Shown piece after piece: positions 51,570 through 60,750 of a DNA stretch of 64,000 nt. Both the position numbers and the translations under genes were made by a program. The first letter of the stretch is position 1, and each line of letters begins with the position of its first letter. The notes beneath the pieces were generated by a model. That model was not told the DNA's origin, made no database searches, and worked only from the letters and a program-made list of their open reading frames with translations. The DNA comes from RDXT01 sp033765305 (GTDB taxonomy: Bacteria > Bacteroidota > Bacteroidia > J057): assembly GCA_033765305.1 (NCBI GenBank), contig JANRID010000004.1, forward strand, positions 1-64,000, written 5' to 3'.

Positions 51570-52775
51570 TCAGCCTCCCGCCGCCTCCACCGCCCTCCAC
51601 ACCCGCATGAAGTTGCCGCCGCAGATGCGCTCGATGTCTGCCTCGCTGTAGCCCCGCTTGAGCAGCTCCAGGATCAGCACCGGATAGTACGACACATCCT
51701 TCAGCCCCTCCGGCAGCGAGTCCCCTACCCCGTCGAAGTCGGAGCCGAAGCCCACATGCTCCACGCCGATGAGCCGGACCACATGATCGATGTGGTCCGC
51801 GACCGTCTCCACATGCGAGTAGATCTTGCCCTGCTCCTGCTCGAACTTGCGCACATATTCCCGGAAGCCGGGGCTTTCCGGCGTGATGCTGTCGCGCTCG
51901 GCGGCTTCGCGGAAGCGGTCCCGGTTCTTGCGCAGCTCGCCGTCGAGGAAGGCCGAGCCGAAATTGATCAGGATCACGCCCCCGTTCTGCCCCACCATCC
52001 GGATCATGGTATCGCTCATGTTCCGCTCGAAGCCCGGTGTGAAGGCCCGGCAGGAGGAATGCGAGGCGATGACAGGCACCCGGACGATCCGCATCACATC
52101 GAAAAAGGCGCTGTCGCTGATATGCGACACGTCCACCATGATCCCGATGCGGTTCATCTCCCGCACCACCGAGTCGCCGAAGGGGCTGAGCCCGTTCCAG
52201 GTGCGGGTGGTGTCGTAGCTGGAGTCGCAGATGAGGTTGTCGGTGGCATGGGTCAGGGTGATATAGCGGATGCCCCGGCGGTGGAAATAGGCCACATTCG
52301 CGAGGTCGTGCTCGATGCCGGAGCCGTTTTCCATGCCCATTGGCAGCGAGATTTTGCCCGCACGCGTGTTGGCCTCCGCCTCGCCGGGCGAATAGGCCAT
52401 CGCAAACTTGTCCGGAAATCGCTGCGGAATCTCGGCGATCATGTCGATCAGACTGTCAGCCAGGGCCTTGGAGTTGCCGGGGCGGAGCTGGCGGTCGGAG
52501 GGAAGGTAAATGGACATAAACGGCGCGTCGAGCCCGCCGGCCACCGAGCGCTCGTAGTCGAAGTCGCCGTCGGGGGTGCGGATGGACACGTCGAGGTACT
52601 GGCGGTCCAGGCGGAAATGATGCACGCGCATGCGGTACGGCAGGTCCACATGCCCGTCGGCGATGAGGAAGCGGCGGGCCAGGGCCTTCGCCTGGTCCAG
52701 GGTGGGCGCAGGCCTGCAGGAAGCCCACAGCAGGGCGGCAAGCGCCAGGGAAATCGGCAGAGCAGATCGCATCAT
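51570..52775 (-). CDS. Membrane dipeptidase (M19, renal dipeptidase family) lipoprotein
   Basis: 401 residues. Lipobox LLWASC near residue 20. M19 metal ligands: IADGHVDLP (HxD pair), the bridging Glu in GMENGSGIEHDLANV, and HVSH/ASHSSCRAFTPG histidines, followed by GFGSDFDGVG near the C-terminus, which supplies the last aspartate and closes the active site. It hydrolyses dipeptides, including D-amino-acid forms, probably in the periplasm. Two adjacent in-frame ATGs occur (52775 and 52772). It follows the beta-propeller gene with a 69-bp gap and may share its transcript. Confidence 0.9.
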   Translation of the reverse strand: MMRSALPISLALAALLWASCRPAPTLDQAKALARRFLIADGHVDLPYRMRVHHFRLDRQYLDVSIRTPDGDFDYERSVAGGLDAPFMSIYLPSDRQLRPGNSKALADSLIDMIAEIPQRFPDKFAMAYSPGEAEANTRAGKISLPMGMENGSGIEHDLANVAYFHRRGIRYITLTHATDNLICDSSYDTTRTWNGLSPFGDSVVREMNRIGIMVDVSHISDSAFFDVMRIVRVPVIASHSSCRAFTPGFERNMSDTMIRMVGQNGGVILINFGSAFLDGELRKNRDRFREAAERDSITPESPGFREYVRKFEQEQGKIYSHVETVADHIDHVVRLIGVEHVGFGSDFDGVGDSLPEGLKDVSYYPVLILELLKRGYSEADIERICGGNFMRVWRAVEAAGG

Positions 52776-52844
52776 AAGCCAGGATGGGTAACCGGCAAGT
52801 ATAGCCAGAAAGCCGCACCTAACCAACCTGCCGCAGCGCCGCCT

Positions 52845-54332
52845 TTACTCCACGACGATGAGCGCGTTGGGGATTTCGGCCAGATCGCGCTCCCGGTCTT
52901 TGAGCACCTGCAGGGTCTGGAGGTCCACCACGTTGTACTTGCCGGGCGGGGAGGCGCTGCCGGCTGTGGGATGATGGGGAATATCGGTGCCGCCGGTGTT
53001 TTCGGAGGAAATGTACAGCAGACGCCCGCCGGGGGCGACGCTGACGCCGTGCGGGCGGTGCCCGACGTTGTAGAGATTGCGCAGGAAGCGCAGCTCCGCC
53101 AGGTCGATCACAGACACGCAGCCCTGCACCGCGCCCTGCTCGGCGGCATTTTCCTGCGAACGGCAGGCCACAAACAGCCGCCCGCCCGCCGGATCGAGCG
53201 CCATCAGGCGGGGATAATCGCCCACCGGGATGACGGCCAGCAGGGCACCGGTCTGCGCATGCAGCACGCGCACCTCGTCGCGGGCGCTGCACGAGATGTA
53301 GAGCCGCTGCCCATCGGGCGAAAGCAGCACCTGATAGGGCAGATATGCGTTGGTCGGGCGCTCCAGCGGATCGTTGGCCGGGTCGAGGACCCATTTTTCC
53401 TCCGAAAGAAACCCGTCCGCATCCAGCTCCAGCCGGGAGATATAATTTCCCTGGTTGGCCGTCACGTAAATGACCGAAAAGTCGGCGTTCGCCGCCAGTC
53501 CGTGGGGATAGCTCATGAAGCTGCCGCCGGCCCGGATTTCCTGGACGAGGGTCATGGTTTCGGTATCGATCAGGCTGAGCTTGGCCTCGTTTTCGGAATC
53601 GTTCCAATGGGTGACGACGGCGCGGCTGCCGTCCGGGCTGAGGGCGATCAGGGAGGGAGATGCCCCGATGGCGACGCGTCCGGCGAAGGCGTAGGTATCC
53701 GTGCGGTATTTCTCCAGCAGGTTGCCGTTGATCAGGGTCACGTAGAAATGCTGCCGGTCGGGCGAAACGGCGATGTAATGGGGCGCTTCCAGCTCGCCGG
53801 GCAATTGCCCCACCTCTACAAAGCGCATGATGCGGTCGCTGCCCAGATCGGACACGGCGACGAGGTCGCTGCCGGAGCAGAGGGCAAACACTTTCTGCCC
53901 GGTCTCCTGCTTGCGCTGCGCCCAGTAGTAGGCGCCGCTGCGCGACAGCGCGCCGGCGGAGATCCAGTCGCGCAGGCGCAGCACCTCGGCCCGGCTCAGG
54001 AACTCCGAGCTATCCTCGGGCATGGTGGGCAGGGCGCGCAGCCCCAGATCCGGATAGGTGTTGACGTGCTGGAACAGGAAGGACCAGTCGGTCTCATAGG
54101 GCACCAGCACGGCGCCGCGGGCGCTGCCGGCCATCAGCTGCTCCCAGCTTTCGAGCGAAAGCCCCGCCTCCGGCGAAGGCCCGGCGTGGCAGTCTTCGGT
54201 GGCGCAGGTCGTCAGAAAAATCCCGCCTGTGGCGTCGGGATAGCCGGAGGCCTCGATCCGCTCCTGGAGCGGCGCTTCCGGCTTGCAAGCAGTCCCCGCT
54301 GCGCAGAGCAGCAGGCCCCAGATCCATCGCAT
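52845..54332 (-). CDS. Beta-propeller lipoprotein with CX4CH cytochrome-like N-terminus
   Basis: 495 residues from the ATG at 54332 (an ATG at 54350 is in frame). Lipobox AAGTAC. Residues about 30-130 are cytochrome-c-like but the heme motif reads C-ATED-CH, four residues between the cysteines instead of two; a late TMPEDSSEF may supply the distal Met. Residues about 150-495 are YncE-type propeller blades (HYIAVSPDRQHFYVTLING, SLIALSPDGSRAVVTHWND, HGLAANADFSVIYVTANQG, QVLLSPDGQRLYISCS, RLMALDPAGGRLFVACRS, HGVSVAPGGRLLYISSENTGG). A role in surface electron transfer or in scaffolding is inference. Confidence 0.82.
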   Translation of the reverse strand: MRWIWGLLLCAAGTACKPEAPLQERIEASGYPDATGGIFLTTCATEDCHAGPSPEAGLSLESWEQLMAGSARGAVLVPYETDWSFLFQHVNTYPDLGLRALPTMPEDSSEFLSRAEVLRLRDWISAGALSRSGAYYWAQRKQETGQKVFALCSGSDLVAVSDLGSDRIMRFVEVGQLPGELEAPHYIAVSPDRQHFYVTLINGNLLEKYRTDTYAFAGRVAIGASPSLIALSPDGSRAVVTHWNDSENEAKLSLIDTETMTLVQEIRAGGSFMSYPHGLAANADFSVIYVTANQGNYISRLELDADGFLSEEKWVLDPANDPLERPTNAYLPYQVLLSPDGQRLYISCSARDEVRVLHAQTGALLAVIPVGDYPRLMALDPAGGRLFVACRSQENAAEQGAVQGCVSVIDLAELRFLRNLYNVGHRPHGVSVAPGGRLLYISSENTGGTDIPHHPTAGSASPPGKYNVVDLQTLQVLKDRERDLAEIPNALIVVE

Positions 54333-54387
54333 AGTTGCCTTCACGTCCATGTCTGTGCTTAACGCCTTAAATTGGCCGGAATCCTTG

Positions 54388-54395
54388 TAAGTTTG
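54388..54395 (+). promoter_or_regulatory. -7 element of the Gfo/Idh oxidoreductase gene
   Basis: TAAGTTTG matches TAnnTTTG and ends 51 bp before the ATG at 54447. A TTG is present only 13 bp upstream, too close for the usual spacing. Confidence 0.4.
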
Positions 54396-54446
54396 GCGGC
54401 GGAACGGCCCAATGGCCAGAATGCATACACCTACGGTTAAAACGGC

Positions 54447-55418
54447 ATGATTCGCATCGGGTTGCTGGGCGCAGGCTATCTGGGCAAGATTCACCTCCGG
54501 CTGCTGCGGGAGCTGGCCGGGGCGGAGCTGGCCGGATTTTACGACTCGGACCCGGAGGTGGCGGCGCGGGTGTCGGCGGAGTCGGGGGTGGCGGCCTTTC
54601 CGGATGCGGCCAGCCTGATCCAGGCCTGCGACGCGCTGGACATCGTCACCCCGACGGTCAGCCATTATGCCTATGCCGAGCAGGGGCTGCGGGCGGGGCG
54701 GCATCTTTTCATCGAAAAGCCGCTGACGGCCTCCGTGGCCGAAGGCCGGGCCCTGGCCGCCCTGGCGGCGGCGCATCCGGAGCTGGTGGTGCAGGTGGGG
54801 CATGTGGAGCGCTTCAATCCGGCCTTTCTGGCCGTGCAGCCGCTGGGGCTGGCGCCCCGCTTCATCGAAGGGCACCGCCTGGCGCCCTACAACCCGCGGG
54901 GCACCGACGTCTCGGTGGTGCTGGACCTCATGATCCACGACCTGGACATCGTGCTGAGCCTCGTGCGCGCGCCCCTGCAGCGCGTCAGCGCGGCGGGTGT
55001 GTCCGTCATCAGCGATACGCCCGACCTCGCCAATGCCCGGCTGGAGTTTGAAAACGGCTGCGTCGCCAACCTTACCGCCAGCCGGATCTCGATGAAGCCC
55101 ATGCGGCGGCTCCGCCTCTTCCAGCATCACGCCTATGTGGCGATGGACTTCCTGACGCGGCAGGCCGAGGTGGTGCAGGTCTCCGATCAGGCTGCGCCCA
55201 ATGCCCTGCCGCTGTCGCCGGCGCCCGGCCAGCCATCCCGCTACCTGGTGCTGAACCAGCCGCCGGCGCCCGAGGTCAATTCGATCGGGCTGGAGCTGGA
55301 GTCCTTTGTGCGGAGCATCCGCAGCGGCACGCCGCCGCCGGTGCCCCTCGCCGACGGCCTGGCAGCCCTCGAAGCCGCCTGGCAGATCATCGGCTGCATG
55401 GCCGAGGCGCGGGTGTGA
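54447..55418 (+). CDS. Gfo/Idh/MocA-family oxidoreductase
   Basis: 323 residues. N-terminal NAD(P)-binding fold MIRIGLLGAGYLGKIHLRLL with GxGxxG, then LDIVTPTVSHYAYAEQGLRAGRHLFIEKPL with the Glu90-Lys91-Pro92 catalytic motif, and a C-terminal domain with DVSVVLDLMIHDLDIVLSLV that has the His involved in catalysis. The H-D-L-D-I-V block and NLTASRISMKPMRRLRLF resemble sugar-nucleotide C3 dehydrogenases for cell-surface sugars (for example WlbA-like), but the substrate cannot be set from sequence. Very GC-rich. It is convergent with the PepSY gene, leaving 6 bp between the stop codons. Confidence 0.9.
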   Translation: MIRIGLLGAGYLGKIHLRLLRELAGAELAGFYDSDPEVAARVSAESGVAAFPDAASLIQACDALDIVTPTVSHYAYAEQGLRAGRHLFIEKPLTASVAEGRALAALAAAHPELVVQVGHVERFNPAFLAVQPLGLAPRFIEGHRLAPYNPRGTDVSVVLDLMIHDLDIVLSLVRAPLQRVSAAGVSVISDTPDLANARLEFENGCVANLTASRISMKPMRRLRLFQHHAYVAMDFLTRQAEVVQVSDQAAPNALPLSPAPGQPSRYLVLNQPPAPEVNSIGLELESFVRSIRSGTPPPVPLADGLAALEAAWQIIGCMAEARV

Positions 55419-55424
55419 GGCGCT

Positions 55425-56600
55425 TCACGCGCGGGCGCGCCGACGGGCACGGCGGGAAGCACCGCCCCGGCGCGTATGGCGCCAGCGGCGCCACCACATC
55501 AGAAACCCGGTGAAGGACAGCAGCGCAGGCGTCAGGCCCAGCAGGACGTACAGCACCCGCGAATATTCGCCTGCGAATGTTCCTGCATGAAAGCTGTATG
55601 CCACCGCATTGAATTGCTCCCAAAGATTCATCCCCCGGAGTTCCTGGTTGATGTCGTGGGTCTCTGCCACCTCGCCGGTATGGGGAAGGAAATGCACCGA
55701 ACTCGAACCGTGCGGAACGATGGAGGGCGTACCCGGAATATGGCCAGAAATCCGGATATTCCGCGTCCCGGCCTGCCCGCCGGAGCGGGCGGTGAACGGA
55801 ATGTAGACATGCTCGATCCTAAAGCCCGGGAATATTTCGTCCACCTGCCCCATGAGCCGGTCGATCGACGTGTACGGCTGGGTGATCGGGGGCTGGGGCT
55901 GAGGAGCCGCCCAGGTTTCCCGGTCGAATACCGTCCAGTTCATCTGCAGACCGCTGTAAAAAATCAGCAGATTCAGCGCCAGGCTCCACACCCCCACGTA
56001 GCGGTGCAGCCCCGAACTGATGGTACGCCAGTTTCGCCATACTACGGGTGCCCGGAATATCAGCGCCTTCCAGAGATACCGCCTGTACAGGATCAGGCCG
56101 GTTAGGCTATTGAGGAACAGCAGGATTCCGGCAAGCGTGACCGCCAGCATCCCCGGCGTGCCCAGGTGCAGGCAGTAATGAAAGGTAAGGGTCCAGTGCA
56201 GAAATGAATGAAAATCCCGGTAATAGCCCGCCCGGACTTCCTTGCCGCTGTAGGGGTCCACGTCTGTCTGGTAGAGGTCCCAGCTGAAATAGATGGATTG
56301 TTCTTCCGCCATGCCGTACAGCCGGAAGCTGTAGCAATCTTCCGGGTGCTGCGGAAACCACATGATAGCGGTGCCCGACGCAGCCGGATAACGGGCCCGG
56401 ACCAGATGAAACAGCGAATCGACGGGGAGGCGCTCCGCCTGGGGCGCCACGGTCAGCGTTTCCCGGTTCAGCCAGCGGTCCAGCTCCTGGTAATACACCA
56501 GCAGCGATCCCGACAGGCCCAGCATCCCCAGCCAAAGGCCATTGATGAGCCCCAGCCAGCTGTGAAGGGTGAAGATCCGCTTCAGAACTGCAGATTTCAT
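55425..56600 (-). CDS. PepSY-associated transmembrane protein (putative ferric reductase-like)
   Basis: 391 residues with four or so transmembrane helices. FTLHSWLGLINGLWLGMLGLSGSLLVY at the N-terminus, DFHSFLHWTLTFHYCLHLG and SSGLHRYVGVWSLALNLLIFYSG carry the histidines conserved in the PepSY_TM family, and LLGLTPALLSFTGFLMWWRRW ends it. The C-terminus is very basic (RRGGASRRARRRARA). In operons with TonB-dependent receptors these proteins are thought to reduce iron or release it from siderophores at the inner membrane. It is last in the run TonB receptor, DUF2911, DJ-1-like, PepSY. Confidence 0.88.
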   Translation of the reverse strand: MKSAVLKRIFTLHSWLGLINGLWLGMLGLSGSLLVYYQELDRWLNRETLTVAPQAERLPVDSLFHLVRARYPAASGTAIMWFPQHPEDCYSFRLYGMAEEQSIYFSWDLYQTDVDPYSGKEVRAGYYRDFHSFLHWTLTFHYCLHLGTPGMLAVTLAGILLFLNSLTGLILYRRYLWKALIFRAPVVWRNWRTISSGLHRYVGVWSLALNLLIFYSGLQMNWTVFDRETWAAPQPQPPITQPYTSIDRLMGQVDEIFPGFRIEHVYIPFTARSGGQAGTRNIRISGHIPGTPSIVPHGSSSVHFLPHTGEVAETHDINQELRGMNLWEQFNAVAYSFHAGTFAGEYSRVLYVLLGLTPALLSFTGFLMWWRRWRHTRRGGASRRARRRARA

Positions 56601-56668
56601 ATGCCAGTCATATCGGCAGCAGCCTGCGGCAGGCTGCTGCCGGGTATAGATTCAGATTACCATGCCCC

Positions 56669-57550
56669 TCACTTCGCCCGCTCCAGGCTGTCCATCAGCG
56701 GCAGCACGCCCATGTCGTACATCGACCTCATCATCCACTCCACGGCCCAGCCGGTCTTTTCGGGGGTTCCCCCTTCGATGGGCGGCGCCGGGTCATACTC
56801 CATGTCCAGCATCACGGCCTGGGTGTAGCGCTCCCCGTAATTGTCGTTCATGATTGCCAGGGCCATGTCCATCCCAGCGGTCACCCCGGCGGAGGTCCAG
56901 TACTTGCCGTCCTGGGTAAACCGCTCGCCGGTGAAGGCAGCGCCGTACTTGTTGAGCATTTCTTCTGCACGGTACCAGTTGGTCGTGGCGCGCTTCCCTT
57001 GCAGCAGGCCGGTGGCGCCCAGCACCCAGACCCCGGTGCATACCGCGCTGGTGTACACGCTCCGCTCATCGATCCTGCGGATCCAGTCGTGGAGTTTTTT
57101 GTCGTACGCGGCTTCGATGGTGCCGGTGAATCCGCCCGGAATCACCAGCACATCCAGCTGCTGCACCGAGTCGATGATGGTATTGGGCACAATTTCCACC
57201 CCCATCACCGTCCGGATATGGCCGGGTTTCAGGGCGATGAGCTGGGTTTTGACGCCCATCGACTGCCCCAGCACATATCGGGGGCCCATCATATCCAGGT
57301 CATTTACGCCGTCATACACGAGGATGCCGATGGTGCGGATGTCGTGTTTGGGCTTGCCGAGCACTGCATCCATGACGCCGCTGTGGTTGTCTGGGCGGAA
57401 GCTGTCGATGACAGCCCGGAGCCTGAGCGAGTCTTCGCGGCTTATGGCGGTGGCGGGCGCAGGGGTATGCTGCGGTTTTTGAGGGCCGCAGGCGTTCAGC
57501 AGGCCGGCGGCCAGCAGAAGGGCGGAGACGGATTTCACCGGAATATTCAT
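56669..57550 (-). CDS. Exported DJ-1/PfpI lipoprotein, isonitrile-hydratase-like
   Basis: 293 residues from the ATG at 57550. Lipobox GLLNAC (Cys21). The DJ-1/PfpI domain starts near residue 70. GVNDLDMMGP carries Asp86, VLVIPGG carries the glutamine-amidotransferase-like loop, and YTSAVCTGVWVLGATGLLQG puts Cys171 and Thr172 on the nucleophile elbow. Asp, Cys and Thr at these places are the catalytic residues of Pseudomonas isonitrile hydratase (InhA), and the following GLLQGKRATTNW block is also family-like. Export as a lipoprotein is unusual for this enzyme class. It lies between DUF2911 and PepSY genes in a TonB-receptor operon. Confidence 0.85.
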   Translation of the reverse strand: MNIPVKSVSALLLAAGLLNACGPQKPQHTPAPATAISREDSLRLRAVIDSFRPDNHSGVMDAVLGKPKHDIRTIGILVYDGVNDLDMMGPRYVLGQSMGVKTQLIALKPGHIRTVMGVEIVPNTIIDSVQQLDVLVIPGGFTGTIEAAYDKKLHDWIRRIDERSVYTSAVCTGVWVLGATGLLQGKRATTNWYRAEEMLNKYGAAFTGERFTQDGKYWTSAGVTAGMDMALAIMNDNYGERYTQAVMLDMEYDPAPPIEGGTPEKTGWAVEWMMRSMYDMGVLPLMDSLERAK

Positions 57551-57560
57551 ATGGGAGGAG

Positions 57561-58127
57561 TTAGCGGATAATTTCAAACCGGATGCGAAGCGTATCCCAG
57601 TCTATCGTGACCATGCCTGTGTTTGCGCTTTGCGGGACTACCGAATAGGTGAGCCGCTCGGTATGCGCGTGCGGCTCTGGCTGCACGGTCCACCGCAGCA
57701 CGTCATCGGCAGCATCGTATTCATCGGTCAGGTGCTGCCGCCAGTTTTTATTGAGAATGAGCACCCAGCTTTCGCGGCCCGGGATGGTGAAAAATGCATA
57801 AGTGCCGGCACGGATTCTGGCACCGGCAATCTGCACAGGAGCGGAAAACATGATCGAAGTGGCATGGTGCGCGCCTGTCACCCAGGGCTCGCCGTAGGGT
57901 ACCAGCCCGCCCCAGATGATGCGGCCGCGCACGGCAGGCGCATTGTATTCGATATGCACATGCGCGCTGCCGATGTCGGCCATGGCCACCCGGTGCGGGC
58001 TGCCCTTGGCGGTATCGGCCGGCTGGGCAGCGCCGGATGCATGGGTGCCATGCATGTGCTGCGCGCTGCTTCCGGCATGGCAGGCAGCCAGGATGGCTGC
58101 GCATATCAGGATGAGGATCTGTTTCAT
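57561..58127 (-). CDS. DUF2911 lipoprotein
   Basis: 188 residues. Lipobox AAILAAC, then a His-rich linker (HMHGTHASG), then the DUF2911 domain: ADIGSAHVHIEYNAPAVRGRIIWGGLVPYGEPWVTGAHHATSIMFSAPVQIAGARIRAGTYAFFTIPGRESWVLILNKNW. The family is common in Bacteroidota and its function is unknown. The His-rich tract may bind metal, which is inference. It follows the TonB-receptor gene after 54 bp and precedes the DJ-1-like gene by 10 bp, so all are one operon. Confidence 0.85.
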   Translation of the reverse strand: MKQILILICAAILAACHAGSSAQHMHGTHASGAAQPADTAKGSPHRVAMADIGSAHVHIEYNAPAVRGRIIWGGLVPYGEPWVTGAHHATSIMFSAPVQIAGARIRAGTYAFFTIPGRESWVLILNKNWRQHLTDEYDAADDVLRWTVQPEPHAHTERLTYSVVPQSANTGMVTIDWDTLRIRFEIIR

Positions 58128-58181
58128 CGTGGTCTCCAGATGAAGGGAGGCGGCCCGCGCCGCCTCCCGCAGGTGAGCAGA

Positions 58182-60566
58182 TCAGAATTTGACACTGAGG
58201 GTCAGGCCCAAGGTGCGCGGGGCTGCGGTCCGCACGCTGCGGCTGCCGAAGCTGGTGTCCGGCGTGCCGAAGGCGAGGTACACAGCATCGTTCAGGTTCT
58301 GGCCCCAGAACACGAGGCTGTACTTCTGATTCAGCTCCACGGAAATCCGGGCGTTGAACACCGTATAGGCCGGCTGGCTGAGGCTGTTCTGAATATCGGT
58401 GTAAAACTCGCCTACCCGGCGGACCTCGCCGCGCAGCGTTGCGCGCAGCTTGCCCGGCAGCGGCAGCGTATACTGCGCGCCCAGGAAGAACGTGCTCGCC
58501 GGCGCATTGGAGAGGCGGTTGCCGCCGATCGGGGTCAGCAGCTCCTCGCCCGTGGCGAAATTGACCCGCCTCAGCGAAAAATCCAGGTACTGCGTCGCGT
58601 TGTAGCCGAAGCTGGCATCCAGCTGCAGGCCTTTCACCGGGATGGCCGAAGCTTCGAGCTCGATCCCCGCCGACCGGGCATCGCCCACATTTTCACGGGC
58701 ATAGGTGAAGGGGGCCACCAGGTTGAAAAACTGGAGATCCTGCCACCGGATCAGAAATGCGGCGGCGCCGAGGCTCAGCTTGCCGCCGGGGGTGAGCAGC
58801 TTGCCGCCCAGCTCGAAGTTGTCGGAGTATTCCGGATCGAAGGTCTGGCGGATGCCCGAGGGCAGCTTCTGCGCATTGACCCCGCCGGCGCGGAAGCCGC
58901 GCGTGTAGCTGAGGTACAGGCTGGAGCCGGCGCTGGGGGCGTAGCTCAGCACCACCTTGGGCGAAAGCGCCGAATAGGAGCCGCTGACCGTCGTGTCGGG
59001 ATTGGTCTGGATAAACTGGCCGGCGATGAAGGAAGCATCGCCGAAGCCGTTGAAGATGCTCTCGCGCCGCTCGTTGTCGTAGCGCAGGCCAGCGCTGGCT
59101 TTGAGCCTGGAGGCAATCCGGAAGCTCAGCTCGCCGAACACGGCCAGACCCTGGTTATTGCTGATGTTGCGGAAAACGGAATAGGCATCCGGCGCCACCT
59201 CGAACGCCAGGTTGGTGGAGGGCTCGTAGCCTTTCTGCGTAAACCCGAAAACTCCGGCGGTGTACTGCAGACGCGATTCCCGGCGGGCGGAGCTGATCCG
59301 GACTTCCTGGGTCAGCACCTGCTGCGGGGGCAGCGGCTCGCCGATGGCGCTTTCCCAGAATGAATGGTAGAAGCCAGGGAAATCAATGTCCTCGAACGAG
59401 AGCGAAATGCGCTGCAGCGCCGAGATGGAGGTAATGGTAAAAGCCGGGCTGTAATACTTCAGCACCAGGGAGGTGTTGGAAATCCGGCGGTCGTGGCTGC
59501 CCACCCGGCGCAGGTAGATCTGGTCCGGAGCGGCGAATGCGACGGTTTCGGAAGGCTGGGATACGAAAAACCCGGTCTCGTCCGACCAGTCGCGCTGGGC
59601 TTTGAAGTTCAGGGTGGCACTGAAGCGGGCCGAAGGCAGCCATTTCAGGTAGAAGTTGCCGTAGAGGTTGCGCTCGCCGCCGACCGTGCGGCCCTGCGCG
59701 GCAGCTTCGGCGCCGCCGGTGCCGGTGGTATCGTTGATCCAGTAGCCCTTCCGGCCCTGGTAGAGGCCGCTGGCGCCCAGGAACAGCTGGTCCCTGATCA
59801 GCGGCAGCTTGAAGCCCGCGCTGTGGCGCTGCAGCGCCAGATTGCCGATGCCGACCTCGGCGAAGCCTTCGCTGCGGTTCGTGGGCTGCCGGGTCACGAT
59901 ATTGACCACCCCGCCCATCGCATTGCGGCCAAACAGCGTGCCCTGCGGCCCGCGCAGCACTTCGATCCGCTCGATGTCGGTGAACATGAACCCGTTGGCC
60001 AGGATGTCCAGGCTGTTGACATCGTCCACATAGGTGGCCACTGCCGGGTTTTCGCTGAACACCTGCACCCCGCGGATGGACTGCACCTGCTGAAAGCCTA
60101 CGCCCAGCTCCTGATAGAGGTAGTTGGGCACGAGCGCCGTCAGGCCGCCGAGGCCCCAGGTGCGGGTTTCCACGACTTTTTCCGCATTCAGCACCGAGGC
60201 CGCCACCGGTGCGGATACGCTCAGGGCCTCCTGCTTCGTGGCCGTCAGGACAATTTCATCGAGCGAGACCAGGTCTTCGGACAGGATAAAGTCCGCCTGC
60301 ACCTCGCCCTCCGCGACGGCGACCTCCAGCGAACGGGCCGCATAACCCGGAGCCTGCGCCACCAGCTGATAGCTGCCGTAGGGCAGCAGGAGCGTGTACG
60401 TGCCTTCCGACCCCGTCACCGCCCCGCGGGCGATATTCAGCACCGAAATCGAAGCATAGGGGACTGCATCCCCCGACGTGGTCCTGACCGATCCGGTAAT
60501 CCGCTGGCCTGCGGCATGCTGCACCAAGGCCACGCCAATGGCCAGCCATATGAAAAGCTGTTTCAT
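58182..60566 (-). CDS. TonB-dependent receptor (outer-membrane siderophore/metallophore type)
   Basis: 794 residues. Signal peptide, then a carboxypeptidase-regulatory-like beta domain (ITGSVRTTSGDAVPYASISVLNIARGAVTGSEGTYTLLLPYGSYQLVAQAPGYA), then a plug (SVSAPVAASVLNAEKVVETRTWGLGGLTALVPNYLYQELGVGFQQVQSIRGV ... RIEVLRGPQGTLFGRNAMGGVVNIVTRQP) and a barrel with the C-terminal TonB-box-like LGLTLSVKF end strand. The plug and barrel are those of the siderophore-type TonB receptors, not of SusC. The ligand is unknown. It leads the operon with DUF2911, a DJ-1-like lipoprotein and PepSY, and a Cys-rich small protein is encoded just upstream. Confidence 0.93.
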   Translation of the reverse strand: MKQLFIWLAIGVALVQHAAGQRITGSVRTTSGDAVPYASISVLNIARGAVTGSEGTYTLLLPYGSYQLVAQAPGYAARSLEVAVAEGEVQADFILSEDLVSLDEIVLTATKQEALSVSAPVAASVLNAEKVVETRTWGLGGLTALVPNYLYQELGVGFQQVQSIRGVQVFSENPAVATYVDDVNSLDILANGFMFTDIERIEVLRGPQGTLFGRNAMGGVVNIVTRQPTNRSEGFAEVGIGNLALQRHSAGFKLPLIRDQLFLGASGLYQGRKGYWINDTTGTGGAEAAAQGRTVGGERNLYGNFYLKWLPSARFSATLNFKAQRDWSDETGFFVSQPSETVAFAAPDQIYLRRVGSHDRRISNTSLVLKYYSPAFTITSISALQRISLSFEDIDFPGFYHSFWESAIGEPLPPQQVLTQEVRISSARRESRLQYTAGVFGFTQKGYEPSTNLAFEVAPDAYSVFRNISNNQGLAVFGELSFRIASRLKASAGLRYDNERRESIFNGFGDASFIAGQFIQTNPDTTVSGSYSALSPKVVLSYAPSAGSSLYLSYTRGFRAGGVNAQKLPSGIRQTFDPEYSDNFELGGKLLTPGGKLSLGAAAFLIRWQDLQFFNLVAPFTYARENVGDARSAGIELEASAIPVKGLQLDASFGYNATQYLDFSLRRVNFATGEELLTPIGGNRLSNAPASTFFLGAQYTLPLPGKLRATLRGEVRRVGEFYTDIQNSLSQPAYTVFNARISVELNQKYSLVFWGQNLNDAVYLAFGTPDTSFGSRSVRTAAPRTLGLTLSVKF

Positions 60567-60750
60567 TGCAAAAAAAATTCAGGTAAACACATACAGGCAG
60601 AAACCCCTGCGGCAGCGCGCAATGCGCAGGCTGCAGCGGGGACAGCATAAGCGCAGCCGTCCCATGCGGCCCTCGGGCCTGCATGGCAGCAGCCGCATGA
60701 ACTGGCATTGCCTGCGCAAACAGCCGGGCCGACAGCCCGGATCCGCACGC

